Program-made: the position numbers and the translations under genes
The notes under the pieces: generated by a model
Told to the model about the DNA's origin: nothing
Databases searched by the model: none
Seen by the model: only the letters and a program-made list of their open reading frames with translations
Assembly (NCBI GenBank): GCA_025360815.1
Contig: JANYBL010000109.1
Location: forward strand, 1 to 64,000
Length of the DNA stretch: 64,000 bases
Direction of reading: 5' to 3'
Source: Burkholderiales bacterium
GTDB taxonomy: Bacteria; Pseudomonadota; Gammaproteobacteria; Burkholderiales; Usitatibacteraceae
In this document: one piece after another, positions 34,988-43,555 of the stretch
How positions within the stretch are numbered: the stretch's first letter is position 1
Layout of the letters: each line of letters begins with the position of its first letter

Positions 34988-37900
34988 TTCTGCATTTCAT
35001 CCCAAACTCTACCCACCCGCTTCACGCTCACCGGCAGCGGTGTGCGTAATTCTTGGGCAAACAAACTCACCCGCAATTCCTCTACCAGCCAACGATACTC
35101 TCGGACGTTGTCGTCAAGCTGATTTTTGACGCGTAACCAATTCTGCCAGAGCGGGCGAATTTGTTTGAAGTTTTCCAAATCACGTTCCATCGCGCCTGCC
35201 TTGGCTTTGTTGATTCGCATCGCAATCGCTTTCAGATAGCGCGGGTAATGCAGCAGTTGTGCGCCGCGTGTTTCGCGCAAAAATTCCTTGCTGAATAATT
35301 GCTTAAGCTGGTCTTCTATATCGGGGCCGATATGTTCCCAGCCTTTGACGTAGCGTTCACTCAATAATTTTTTGATTTCCGCTGCAAGTGTGAGTGATTC
35401 ATCAATTGCCGCCGCCAGTGCCTGCACATGGACATTCAGCTTCGATTTCATCGCGTCGCGTGTGCTGGCAAACAATGCCGCATCGCGGATCATGGGCTTG
35501 TCTAAATCAACAAACGTCATCGCAAACGCGGCATAAACCAGCTCGGTCTTCAACGCATCCTGCGCATGATTTTTAGCCTCCGGAAAATACTGCGCGAACT
35601 GAAATGCTGCAACTGGCGAAACCTTAATGGCGCGTTCAGCAAACTTGGCTTGTTCCGCCAGTTCCAGCATGAAAAGCCTTGTTAAGCCGCGCCGGTGCTG
35701 GAGCTTTGCCAACAGTGGCTCGTCGACGATCCGAATGGCCACATCGGTTTCATGATCCATCAGCGCGGGATAACCATCGTACCGGATGCCCGATTTTTCG
35801 AAGTTAATGGTCTCCGGAATCTCACCCAAACCCGGCGGCCACGCCGTCAAACCATCTTGCTCCATTCGGTTGCTATGCAGCGTCGAGAACACGGTGCGGG
35901 ACGCATCGGCAAATTGTAGTTTCAACGCGGCGAAGTCGCGCGACATCGCCAGCTCTTTGCCGTCCGCGTCAACGATTTGAAAATTCATCATCAGGTGCGC
36001 GGGTAGCCGTGCCAAATCCCAAACGTCCTTTGGCGGATCAATCTGCTTGGCACGTTTTAAAAACGCAGTGAGTGCGTCGGTCAACGGCAATTCGGCGGCA
36101 GATAAATCGCGCATTCCGTCGGATTTTAAAAGATGCTCCATAAATTCACTAACGGTGTCTGGCACCGGTACGAGCGGGCTGCGCAGGCGCTGTGGCAGCG
36201 TTTTTATGACCGCGACTACCTTCTCGCGCAACATGCCCATCACCAACCACTCAAATCGCGCAGGGGGCACTTGGTTGAGGACGGCAACGGGCAACGTGAT
36301 CGTCACGCCATCCATCGGATGTGTCGGCTCGAAACGATAGCTAAGCGGGTAGGTCGCGCCGCGGGTTTGGAGTGTTTTCGGGTAAAGATCAAACGTGATT
36401 TCCTGCGCGGTACGGCGCATCAGTTGCTCAATGCTGAACTGCAAAATTTTCGGGTTGGCACGTTCCGCATCTTTGCGCCAACGCTCGAAGCCGGCCATAT
36501 TGACGATATCGGTGGGAACAATCGCGTCGTAGAGCGCCACCATTTCCGCTTCATCGATCAGCACATCTTGACGGCGGGCTTTGCTTTCGATGTCCTCAAT
36601 TTCATCGACCAGCTGCAAATTGTGTTGCAAAAATTTGCCGTGGGTATCAACTTCGCCTGCCACCAAGCCTTGACGAATAAAAATTTCGCGCGATTCAACG
36701 GGCTTGATCGCGCCATAGTGGATGCGTTTGCGCGGGTTCACGATCAGGCCATACAGCGCCACTTGTTCAAATGCGACCACCTGCCCGCTCTTGCGTTCCC
36801 AATGCGGATCAAAGTGCGTACGCGTGACCAAATGCGAGGCGAGTTGTTCAATCCACTCCGGCTCAATGCTTGCAATGGTGCGCGCGTAAACGCGGGTGGT
36901 CTCGGTCAACTCGGCGGCCATCACCCATTTCATCCGAGTGGGCTTTTGACCGGCGTGTTGTTGTTGCATCCGCGGCAATTGAAATTTCAACGCACGCGTG
37001 CCGAGGTAGTGATCGCCCTCCAACGCTTTCGTGCCGACGTTCGTTAACAAGCCGGTGAGCAAGGCGCGATGAATATTTTCAAACCGTGCCGGCACATCGT
37101 TTAGCAAAAGCCCAAGGGACGTGACCATCTCCGACAACTGGGAATGCACATCACGCCATTCGCGCATCCGCAGCGGCGATAGGAAATTTTCGATCAGCAT
37201 TTGATCGAATTTGCGGTTCGATTTTTTATGCTTCAGCGCTTCATCATAGAATGCCCACATTTTCACGAAGGCTAAAAACTCAGATTGTGGATCCGCAAAT
37301 TTTTCATGCGCAACAGCGGACTCCTGCTGCTTATCGTGCGGCCGATTGCGCGGGTCTTGCACCGATAACGCGGCGGCAATAATCAATACTTCCGTTAACG
37401 CCGCTTCTTTGGCTGCTGCCACCAACATCCGCGCCAATGCTGGATCTACAGGAAATTTTGCGAGCGTCGTACCGAGCGGTGTGAGCGCTTTTTCGGCATC
37501 GACTGCGCCCAATTCAAATAGCTGGCGATAGCCATCTTCGATCATGCGTGATGACGGCGGCTCGATAAACGGAAAGTCAGCGATGTCGCCCAAATCAAGT
37601 GCCTTCATCCGCAAAATCACCGCGGCCAACGAAGTGCGCAAAATTTCCGGCGTGGTGAACGCAGGCCGTGCGTCGTGGTCTTCCTCGCTATACAAACGAA
37701 TCGCAATGCCATCCGCCACCCGACCACAACGCCCTGCGCGCTGTTTGGCAGAGGCTTGCGAAATCGGTTCAATCTGCAGCTGATTAATTTTTGAGCGCGG
37801 CGAGTACCGGTTGATTCTAGCAACGCCCGCATCGATTACGTAGCGAATGCCGGGCACCGTGAGCGAGGTTTCGGCGACGTTGGTGGCGAGGACAATTCTT

Positions 37901-39006
37901 CTGCGCCCGCCCGTTTGAAAAACACGATCTTGCTCAGCGTTTGAGAGCCGCGAATAGAGGGGCAAAATTTCTAGGTGCGCCCGGATTCCGGCCCCTGGCG
38001 CGTTCACGGTGTGCTTGCGCAACGCCTCAGCGCAATCGCGAATCTCCCGCTCGCCGGGCAAAAAAATGAGAATGTCACCCTGATGCGATTCGTGGAGCAA
38101 TTCGTCAACCGAGCGCACGACGGCATCTTCAATATTCACTGCGTCTTCAGCATCGTCTAAAAAATGTTCAGGACGGTAGCGAACCTCAACGGGGAATGTA
38201 CGACCTGAAACCTCGATGATCGGCGTAAGTACAGCAGTGTCGCCATAGCCCAAGCCGAAGTGTTCGGCAAACTTACGCGGATCAATCGTCGCCGAGGTCA
38301 CTATCACTTTTAAATCCGGCCGCCGCGCAATCAAGCGTTTCACGTAACCGAGCAAAAAATCAATGTTGAGCGAGCGCTCATGCGCCTCATCGATAATCAG
38401 CGTGTCGTATTGCCTAAGCGAATGATCGTTATGAGTCTCAGCGAGCAAAATACCGTCCGTCATCACCTTTACAAACGTTGAATCATCGGTCCGATCATTG
38501 AAGCGAATTTTGTAGGCGACGGTGTGGTTACCAGATTGTTTTAATTCTTGCGCCAAGCGCGTTGCTAAACTTCGTGCCGCAATCCGGCGTGGCTGGGTGC
38601 AGCCGATCATACCGTTCATGCCGCGCCCCAGTTCCAAACAAATCTTAGGAAGTTGCGTGGTTTTACCGGAACCGGTTTCACCGCAGAGAATCACAACTTG
38701 ATGTTTGCGAATTAAATCCGCAATCTCGTGCCTGCGTTCAGCAATCGGGAGCGCATCATCGTATCTTGGGCCACCCTGCCCCAAGACCAAAGCGTGGCGG
38801 GCCTTTCGGGCCACATAACGCGCTTGCGCCGCTGTCAAATCGGCCGTAAATTTTTGCTCTAATTGCTCAACCGGCTTACCCTGCTTGATAAAATCGCGGC
38901 GCTTCCGATCCAGCGTGATAAGCCGCCCGCGATCAACGAGCAATAGATCGTCGGGGATGGCGTAGTGGCGTGGTGTTGCAGCGGGCGGGTTGAGGTGAAC
39001 TGACAT
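34984..39006 (-). CDS. hrpA: ATP-dependent RNA helicase HrpA (DEAH box)
   Basis: A 1340-residue DEAH-box helicase, the usual length for HrpA. Motif I is GETGSGKT at 109-116 and motif II is DEAH at 206-209. Motif III is TSAT, and motif VI is QRAGRCGR near residue 425. The helicase-associated and OB-fold regions follow, and the long C-terminal part matches the HrpA-specific DUF3418. HrpA acts on mRNA and on stalled or collided ribosomes. The gene is divergent from the rsmH-like gene across 139 bp, and its end overlaps the aminotransferase start. No frameshift is visible. Confidence 0.96.
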   Translation of the reverse strand: MSVHLNPPAATPRHYAIPDDLLLVDRGRLITLDRKRRDFIKQGKPVEQLEQKFTADLTAAQARYVARKARHALVLGQGGPRYDDALPIAERRHEIADLIRKHQVVILCGETGSGKTTQLPKICLELGRGMNGMIGCTQPRRIAARSLATRLAQELKQSGNHTVAYKIRFNDRTDDSTFVKVMTDGILLAETHNDHSLRQYDTLIIDEAHERSLNIDFLLGYVKRLIARRPDLKVIVTSATIDPRKFAEHFGLGYGDTAVLTPIIEVSGRTFPVEVRYRPEHFLDDAEDAVNIEDAVVRSVDELLHESHQGDILIFLPGEREIRDCAEALRKHTVNAPGAGIRAHLEILPLYSRLSNAEQDRVFQTGGRRRIVLATNVAETSLTVPGIRYVIDAGVARINRYSPRSKINQLQIEPISQASAKQRAGRCGRVADGIAIRLYSEEDHDARPAFTTPEILRTSLAAVILRMKALDLGDIADFPFIEPPSSRMIEDGYRQLFELGAVDAEKALTPLGTTLAKFPVDPALARMLVAAAKEAALTEVLIIAAALSVQDPRNRPHDKQQESAVAHEKFADPQSEFLAFVKMWAFYDEALKHKKSNRKFDQMLIENFLSPLRMREWRDVHSQLSEMVTSLGLLLNDVPARFENIHRALLTGLLTNVGTKALEGDHYLGTRALKFQLPRMQQQHAGQKPTRMKWVMAAELTETTRVYARTIASIEPEWIEQLASHLVTRTHFDPHWERKSGQVVAFEQVALYGLIVNPRKRIHYGAIKPVESREIFIRQGLVAGEVDTHGKFLQHNLQLVDEIEDIESKARRQDVLIDEAEMVALYDAIVPTDIVNMAGFERWRKDAERANPKILQFSIEQLMRRTAQEITFDLYPKTLQTRGATYPLSYRFEPTHPMDGVTITLPVAVLNQVPPARFEWLVMGMLREKVVAVIKTLPQRLRSPLVPVPDTVSEFMEHLLKSDGMRDLSAAELPLTDALTAFLKRAKQIDPPKDVWDLARLPAHLMMNFQIVDADGKELAMSRDFAALKLQFADASRTVFSTLHSNRMEQDGLTAWPPGLGEIPETINFEKSGIRYDGYPALMDHETDVAIRIVDEPLLAKLQHRRGLTRLFMLELAEQAKFAERAIKVSPVAAFQFAQYFPEAKNHAQDALKTELVYAAFAMTFVDLDKPMIRDAALFASTRDAMKSKLNVHVQALAAAIDESLTLAAEIKKLLSERYVKGWEHIGPDIEDQLKQLFSKEFLRETRGAQLLHYPRYLKAIAMRINKAKAGAMERDLENFKQIRPLWQNWLRVKNQLDDNVREYRWLVEELRVSLFAQELRTPLPVSVKRVGRVWDEMQK

Positions 39007-39145
39007 AGATAGTGCATTTTACGCGGTTGCAAGCCCAAACACTGAATGCGTAACATGCGGCAAAAGCGAGTTTACACATTAACGAACACGTCACAAGTGA
39101 TACCCTTGCAGCCAGTGCACCTCTGATTTTTTCAAGGCTTAACGT

Positions 39146-40246
39146 ATGACAAATGAAGTCCCGCCGCCGCACGTACGCCGCAAGCGTTACGTCGGCACGC
39201 ACCCTAAAAAATTTGCCGAAAAATACAAGGAATTAAATTCCGAAGATTTCGCGGAAGATATTGAAAAAGTCATCGCGCGTGGGCAAACGCCGGCCAGCAC
39301 CCATCGCCCGATTTGCGTGGATGAAATCCTCGCCATTCTAAATCCGCAGCCCGGCGAGATAGCACTCGATGCCACGCTGGGCTTTGGCGGCCATACGCAG
39401 GCGATATTGCCGCGTTTGTTGCCCGGCGGTAGGCTGTTTGCAACCGATGTCGATTCGGTTGAATTGCCGCGCACTGAGAAGCGTTTGCGCAAGCTGGGTT
39501 TTGGTGCAGACGTGCTGGTCGTTCGCAATATCAATTTTGCGGGTATCGCCGGATTGGTGCCGGAAACGGTTGCGGATGGCAGTTATGACAGCGATAGTGA
39601 TAGTCATATAGATAGTGACGTGGGCGGCTTCGATTGCATCCTCGCCGATTTGGGCGTTTCATCGATGCAGCTTGACAATCCCTCGCGCGGATTCTCATAT
39701 AAAAATGACGGTCCGCTTGACCTGCGCCTAAACCCTGCGCGCGGCGAGCCAGCCTCGTTGTTATTGCAGTCGGTTGATGAATTAAAACTCATTGAATTGC
39801 TGACAAAAAATGCGGATGAGCCACAGGCCGCCCTGATCGCGCATGAGATCAAAAACAATTCCGCCGTGATCGAAACCACGCAGCAATTAGCTGAAGCTGT
39901 TCGCGCTGCCCTCGATGGTATCGTTGAGGAAAAAGAGCATAAAAAAACCTTGGCGAGGGTGTTTCAAGCGCTGCGTATTGCCGTCAATGATGAGTTCGGT
40001 GTGCTGGATCGTTTTCTCGGTTTGCTGCCCTGGTGCATGAAGCCCAATGGCCGCGTGGCCGTATTGACGTTTCATTCTGGCGAGGATAAGCGGGTTGAAC
40101 GGGCGTTTCAGCAATCGCTGGACGCGGGCGTTTTTTCCAGCATCAGCACCAGTGCGATCCGGCCATCGGGCGAGGAGCAGCGCAGCAATCCACGTTCGAC
40201 TGCGGCACGATTGCGGTGGGCGATTCGGGCGGATTTTTCGGTTTAG
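39146..40246 (+). CDS. rsmH: RsmH-like 16S rRNA (C1402-N4) methyltransferase, lone copy
   Basis: A 366-residue SAM-dependent methyltransferase of the RsmH (MraW) family: HRPICVDEIL, DATLGFGGHTQAIL, ADLGVSSMQLDNPSRGFSYKNDGPLDLRLN and LTFHSGEDKRVERAFQ. It differs from the common enzyme in several ways. A basic extension of about 50 residues precedes the domain (RRKRYVGTHPKKFAEKYKELN), and the usual S-F-H-S-L-E-D reads T-F-H-S-G-E-D. An acidic SDSDSHIDSD insert sits before the D-C-I-L-A-D-L-G strand. It is not in a cell-division cluster, so it may be a second paralogue. The start ATG at 39146 is within the divergent region with hrpA. Confidence 0.85.
   Translation: MTNEVPPPHVRRKRYVGTHPKKFAEKYKELNSEDFAEDIEKVIARGQTPASTHRPICVDEILAILNPQPGEIALDATLGFGGHTQAILPRLLPGGRLFATDVDSVELPRTEKRLRKLGFGADVLVVRNINFAGIAGLVPETVADGSYDSDSDSHIDSDVGGFDCILADLGVSSMQLDNPSRGFSYKNDGPLDLRLNPARGEPASLLLQSVDELKLIELLTKNADEPQAALIAHEIKNNSAVIETTQQLAEAVRAALDGIVEEKEHKKTLARVFQALRIAVNDEFGVLDRFLGLLPWCMKPNGRVAVLTFHSGEDKRVERAFQQSLDAGVFSSISTSAIRPSGEEQRSNPRSTAARLRWAIRADFSV
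39587..39619 (+). repeat. GATAGT-type repeat inside the rsmH-like gene
   Basis: GACAGC, GATAGT, GATAGT, CATATA, GATAGT and the start of GAC are read in the coding frame and encode the acidic S/D/H insert of the methyltransferase. It is a decayed 6-bp in-frame repeat. Confidence 0.75.
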
Positions 40247-40630
40247 GAAAACGAAAAAATACGCAAACACGAGTATTGGTGAGGCGTTTCGAACGTTTTT
40301 GGCTGGAACGCTCCGCTAATACTAGAGTTTTTACAATCGATTTATTGCCTTTTTCATCTACGCATTCTTGCGAATTTAGCGCAAAGAGCTTGCCCGATTA
40401 AAAGGCCTGAAGCGAAGGCCTGAACCGAAGGCCTGAAGCGCAATTGTGGGTGCAAAGTCTTTACGCTGAACGGATTCAAATGCCGCGCCAGTGCCGGGGC
40501 TTAGCGATTGTTAGCGGGGGCACGCAACGCGTAGCGCATGCATCCTTTTGAGGTTATCTCATCAACCCCGCGGCCAACGTAAAATTTGCCTTGAGCCTCC
40601 GAACATGCCCAAAGCGTAAAATACAACATT
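40247..40630. other. Intergenic region with 13-bp tandem repeat
   Basis: These 384 bp between the rsmH-like gene and the 3' end of the RraB-like gene hold no convincing gene. The main feature is a threefold 13-bp repeat at 40402-40440. No clear T-tailed terminator hairpin was found, although two convergent transcripts end here. Confidence 0.6.
40402..40440 (+). repeat. 13-bp tandem repeat, three copies
   Basis: AAGGCCTGAAGCG, AAGGCCTGAACCG and AAGGCCTGAAGCG are directly adjacent; only one base differs. AGGCCT in each unit is a small palindrome. It lies in the convergent intergenic region downstream of the rsmH-like gene. Confidence 0.95.
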
Positions 40631-41029
40631 TTAAACTTGAGAAAAACAGCCCCAGCCGTCATTGCAACCGCCAAGCGGCGGTGCGTCGTCGGCGATTGCG
40701 TTCTCGTCACGAGAAACATTTCCGTGTCTTGGCATCATTATGCGATGCAGCTGAACCTGCCAAGGAAAATCATCGATTCCTTCGTATGATGAAAACGATA
40801 TTTTTTGTTGATTGCGAAGCACATGCATTGCAAACTTAAGAGCAGCGTCTCCCATAGGAAAAATGACGGAAAAATCGATTTCCCTTCCCGTGCTGAGATT
40901 GTCTCCACCTTGGTTCATGTTCCATAAAATATCGCCATTTTCGTCATCCGGTAAATCTGTAAAGTTGCGTTGCATTTTTGCTGGCATAAATGATTTATTT
41001 GATATTTCGTACTTAACGATAGCGAGCAA
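40631..41029 (-). CDS. rraB: RraB-family protein (RNase E inhibitor-like), TTG start
   Basis: A 132-residue acidic protein matching the RraB family: DLPDDENGDILWNMNQGGDNL, EIDFSVIFPMGDAALKFAMHVL, DFPWQVQLHRIMMPRH and the C-terminal DAPPLGGCNDGWGCFSQ motif. RraB binds the C-terminal half of RNase E and lowers its activity. The start is a TTG at 41029: AAGGAG at 41038-41043 (complement) lies 8 nt upstream, whereas the first in-frame ATG has no SD. The SD overlaps the stop codon of the M13 peptidase gene, so translation is coupled. Family membership is well supported; the RNase E role is inherited from E. coli. Confidence 0.85.
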   Translation of the reverse strand: MLAIVKYEISNKSFMPAKMQRNFTDLPDDENGDILWNMNQGGDNLSTGREIDFSVIFPMGDAALKFAMHVLRNQQKISFSSYEGIDDFPWQVQLHRIMMPRHGNVSRDENAIADDAPPLGGCNDGWGCFSQV

Positions 41030-41037
41030 TGTTTAGA

Positions 41038-41043
41038 CTCCTT
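41038..41043 (-). promoter_or_regulatory. Shine-Dalgarno AAGGAG for the RraB-like TTG start
   Basis: On the complement, AAGGAG is followed by 8 nt and TTG at 41029. The TAA stop of the upstream peptidase gene shares its first bases. This settles the start of the RraB-like gene. Confidence 0.85.
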
Positions 41044-43111
41044 ACCAAACCCTCACCGTATCCCCGGCCGCCCTTAGCATCTTATCCCCCGCCTTGCACC
41101 CAAAGGCTTGCTGAAATTCCGGCAAATTACCCAACGGTCCGAGAACGCGGAAACGCGCTGGCGAATGTGAATCGGTCAGGATGCGGCGGCGTAATTCGGC
41201 TTCGCGAATGTTTTGCCGCCATGATTGCGCATAGTTGACGAAGAAGCGTTGTTGGTTCGTCAGGCCGTGTATTTTTGCATCAGCGTTATTATTTGCCGCA
41301 ATGGCTTTTTGCAATCCCAGATAAGCGATCGTCAAGCCGCCAAAATCAGCAATATTTTCGCCCAGCGTGGCACGACCGTTGATGTTGAGTTGTGGCAGCG
41401 GGGCGAAGGCATCGTACTGTTTGGCGATCGCATCTGCCTTGGCGGTGTAGCGAGCAGCATCGTCGGCTGTCCACCAATCGCGGCGATTGCCAATGGCATC
41501 AAACTTTCGGCCACGGTCGTCGAAGCCATGCGTCAGCTCATGGCCGATCACCATGCCAATGCCCCCATAGTTTGAGGCATCGTCGGCGTTTACATCGAAA
41601 AACGGCGACTGCAAAATGCCAGCGGGGAACACGATTTCGTTAATGCTAGCGTTGTAGTAGGCATTTACAGTTGGTGGCGACATAGACCATGCGCTTCGAT
41701 CAATCGGTTTACCCAAGCGATCTATCTGGCGTTGGAATTCCACACGTGTGGCACGCAGTACATTGCCCAGATAATCATCGCGTTTAATGACAACCGCATC
41801 GTAGTTTTTCCATACATCGGGATAGCCAATTTTTACATTCATCGCATCGAGCTTGATGATGGCTTGCTGCTTTGTTTCATCGCCCATCCAGTCGAGCGTC
41901 TGGATGCGATCGCGCAATGCCAGGCGCACGTTTTTGACCAGTTCTAGGGCTTTGTCCTTTGCGGCGGATTTGAAGGCGCGTTCGACATAGAGCTGGCCGA
42001 GCGCTTCGCCCATGGTGCGGTCAATTGTGGCGATCACGCGTTTTTCCCGCGATTCCATTTCTTCCGAGCCGGTCAACACCTTGCCGTAGAACGCAAAATT
42101 TTCCTTTTCAAATTCACCGCCCATTTGTGGGGAAAGCGTGCGCAAGGTGTGCCAGGTGCTGTAAGCCGCCCACGTGTCAGCAGGTGTTTCTTTGGCGAGC
42201 TTGGAGAGGGCTTGAAAAAATTTTGGTTGGCCGATGTTGATATCACCGGTCTCTTTAATACCAAGCGCTGCAAAAAAATCGGTCCACTCGATATTCGGCG
42301 CCAGTGTTTGTAGCTGGGCCAATGTCATCAGGTTATACGTTTTGTCCGGATCGCGCGCATCGGTGCGGATCATGGCGGCTTCGGCCATGGCGGTTTCCAA
42401 TGTCATGATGTCGCTGGCCGCTTTGGTGGCGGCATTGGTGGGAACGCCGCCCAAAGCGAGTACTTTGGCAACATGGGCAACGTACTGATCGCGTTGTTTT
42501 TGGCTGCGCTCGTCTTTCGAAAAATAATATTCGCGTTCCGGCAAACCCAAACCGCCCTGCGAAAGCTGCACAATATAACGCGATGAATTTTTTTGGTCCT
42601 GGCGGATGCCGAAATTAAAGCCAACTGGCGTGCCTTGAGCATGAAGGAGGGCAAAGGTTGCAGCCATGTTCTTGTTGGCTTTTTCATCCTGCATGGCGGC
42701 GAATGCAATAGCAAGGTTGTCTTCTGGAGCGGCTTTCGAGCCGTTTTTCACATTCATGCCTGATGCATAAAAATCACCCATCTTCCGCTTGACGGTGCCA
42801 GCTTTCGCAGATGTTGGCGACATGGCGGATTCTAAAATTGCTTTCATCACCTCGCGATTCCGCGCCTCAATCTGGTCGAACGCACCCCAACGCGCTTTGT
42901 CCTTCGGAATCTCATTCGTGTCCTGCCAACGCCCAACGGCATAGCGATAAAAATCATCGCAGGCGCCAACCCTGGGGTCGAGATAGGCAGTGTCGACACC
43001 GGGTTTATCAGTGGTGAGGTTGCTGGGCGCCGCGTAGCTTGCGCTGCCAGTCAAGGCGAGCAACAAGGGTAGCGTGCGCAAGATGAAGTGTGGATGCGGA
43101 TTCGTTTTCAT
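41042..43111 (-). CDS. pepO: M13 family zinc metallopeptidase (neprilysin/PepO type)
   Basis: A 689-residue secreted peptidase. The signal peptide is HFILRTLPLLLALTGSASYA. The N-terminal M13 domain has DPRVGACDDFYRYAVGRWQD. The catalytic part has VNAYYNASINEIVFPAGILQ, the zinc motif HELTH at 524-528 followed by GFDDRGRKFD, and GENIADFGGLTIAY with the third zinc ligand. It ends RVW as family members do. The ATG at 43111 has GAGGAG 6 nt upstream and is preferred to the open frame reaching 43150. It would cut small peptides in the periplasm. The RraB-like gene is coupled downstream. Confidence 0.94.
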   Translation of the reverse strand: MKTNPHPHFILRTLPLLLALTGSASYAAPSNLTTDKPGVDTAYLDPRVGACDDFYRYAVGRWQDTNEIPKDKARWGAFDQIEARNREVMKAILESAMSPTSAKAGTVKRKMGDFYASGMNVKNGSKAAPEDNLAIAFAAMQDEKANKNMAATFALLHAQGTPVGFNFGIRQDQKNSSRYIVQLSQGGLGLPEREYYFSKDERSQKQRDQYVAHVAKVLALGGVPTNAATKAASDIMTLETAMAEAAMIRTDARDPDKTYNLMTLAQLQTLAPNIEWTDFFAALGIKETGDINIGQPKFFQALSKLAKETPADTWAAYSTWHTLRTLSPQMGGEFEKENFAFYGKVLTGSEEMESREKRVIATIDRTMGEALGQLYVERAFKSAAKDKALELVKNVRLALRDRIQTLDWMGDETKQQAIIKLDAMNVKIGYPDVWKNYDAVVIKRDDYLGNVLRATRVEFQRQIDRLGKPIDRSAWSMSPPTVNAYYNASINEIVFPAGILQSPFFDVNADDASNYGGIGMVIGHELTHGFDDRGRKFDAIGNRRDWWTADDAARYTAKADAIAKQYDAFAPLPQLNINGRATLGENIADFGGLTIAYLGLQKAIAANNNADAKIHGLTNQQRFFVNYAQSWRQNIREAELRRRILTDSHSPARFRVLGPLGNLPEFQQAFGCKAGDKMLRAAGDTVRVW

Positions 43112-43186
43112 GCAGGCTCCTCGGAAATTTGAACTCTCGAATATTGGCACAGAATTTAGTGAGTTAGAGTTTGGGCTGTTGCGATA

Positions 43187-43247
43187 GGGGTGTATGGATT
43201 GGGGTGTGCGGATTGGGGTGTACGAATTGGTGTGGGGTGTACGGATT
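43187..43247 (+). repeat. 14-bp G-rich tandem repeat, four copies
   Basis: The units GGGGTGTATGGATT, GGGGTGTGCGGATT, GGGGTGTACGAATT and GGGGTGTACGGATT start at 43187, 43201, 43215 and 43234. A 5-bp GGTGT fragment lies before the last. It sits 76 bp upstream of the peptidase start. Confidence 0.93.
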
Positions 43248-43462
43248 GCTATTTCAAGGGCATGGTCGCTTCACCTCACCTCACCCGCGCGTTGCGATAC
43301 CTGGCACCCGATTTCCGATGTCGCTGGGTGGTGGACGTGCTGCCCACTATAGCTGAGCCCGCTACACCGGCGAGCCTTTGCGGCGACTCCCGCTGTTAAA
43401 TTGAGGGCGAGTGTGTTGTCCCACATGTTGCCCCTTATGTTGCGCCGCAACATAAAAAGTGA

Positions 43463-43491
43463 TTGACACCGCCACGCTTGAGTAATACGCT
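43463..43491 (+). promoter_or_regulatory. Predicted promoter of the TetR gene
   Basis: TTGACA at 43463-43468 is a perfect -35 box. With a 17-bp spacer the -10 would be TACGCT (43486-43491), a weak match. The palindrome at 43496-43511 would then cover the start of transcription, a usual arrangement for self-repression. Confidence 0.5.
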
Positions 43492-43495
43492 AATT

Positions 43496-43511
43496 TCAAA
43501 CAATCGTTTGA
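43496..43511. promoter_or_regulatory. Palindromic operator TCAAAC-N4-GTTTGA (PsrA-like)
   Basis: TCAAAC and GTTTGA form a perfect inverted repeat around AATC. The core CAAAC-N4-GTTTG fits the (G/C)AAAC-N2-4-GTTT(G/C) site described for PsrA, a fatty-acid responsive TetR regulator of Pseudomonas. It is 44 bp upstream of a TetR gene that leads a beta-oxidation cluster, so autoregulation is likely. That the binding protein is this TetR is inference. Confidence 0.7.
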
Positions 43512-43555
43512 TTGACTTTCATGTACATCGTTAACTAATTGATATTAAAAAACAT

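Larger units (their letters stand above)
43112..43555. other. Divergent promoter region with 14-bp repeats and operator
   Basis: This 444-bp region separates the leftward peptidase gene from the rightward TetR gene. It contains a 14-bp repeat (43187-43247), then about 200 bp with no recognised element, then a likely promoter and palindromic operator (43463-43511). Short open frames here are partly made of the repeat and show no family features. Confidence 0.65.

Noticed and set aside
36133-37047. 304-codon frame antisense to hrpA
   Set aside because: It lies wholly opposite a well-supported HrpA region; its composition mirrors that strand and no domain is visible.
40402-40440. CRISPR array
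   Set aside because: Units are adjacent with no spacers, and no cas gene is present. The same applies to the other arrays.
43190-43399. Short frames between the peptidase and TetR genes
   Set aside because: They are built largely from the 14-bp repeat and have no SD or domain.
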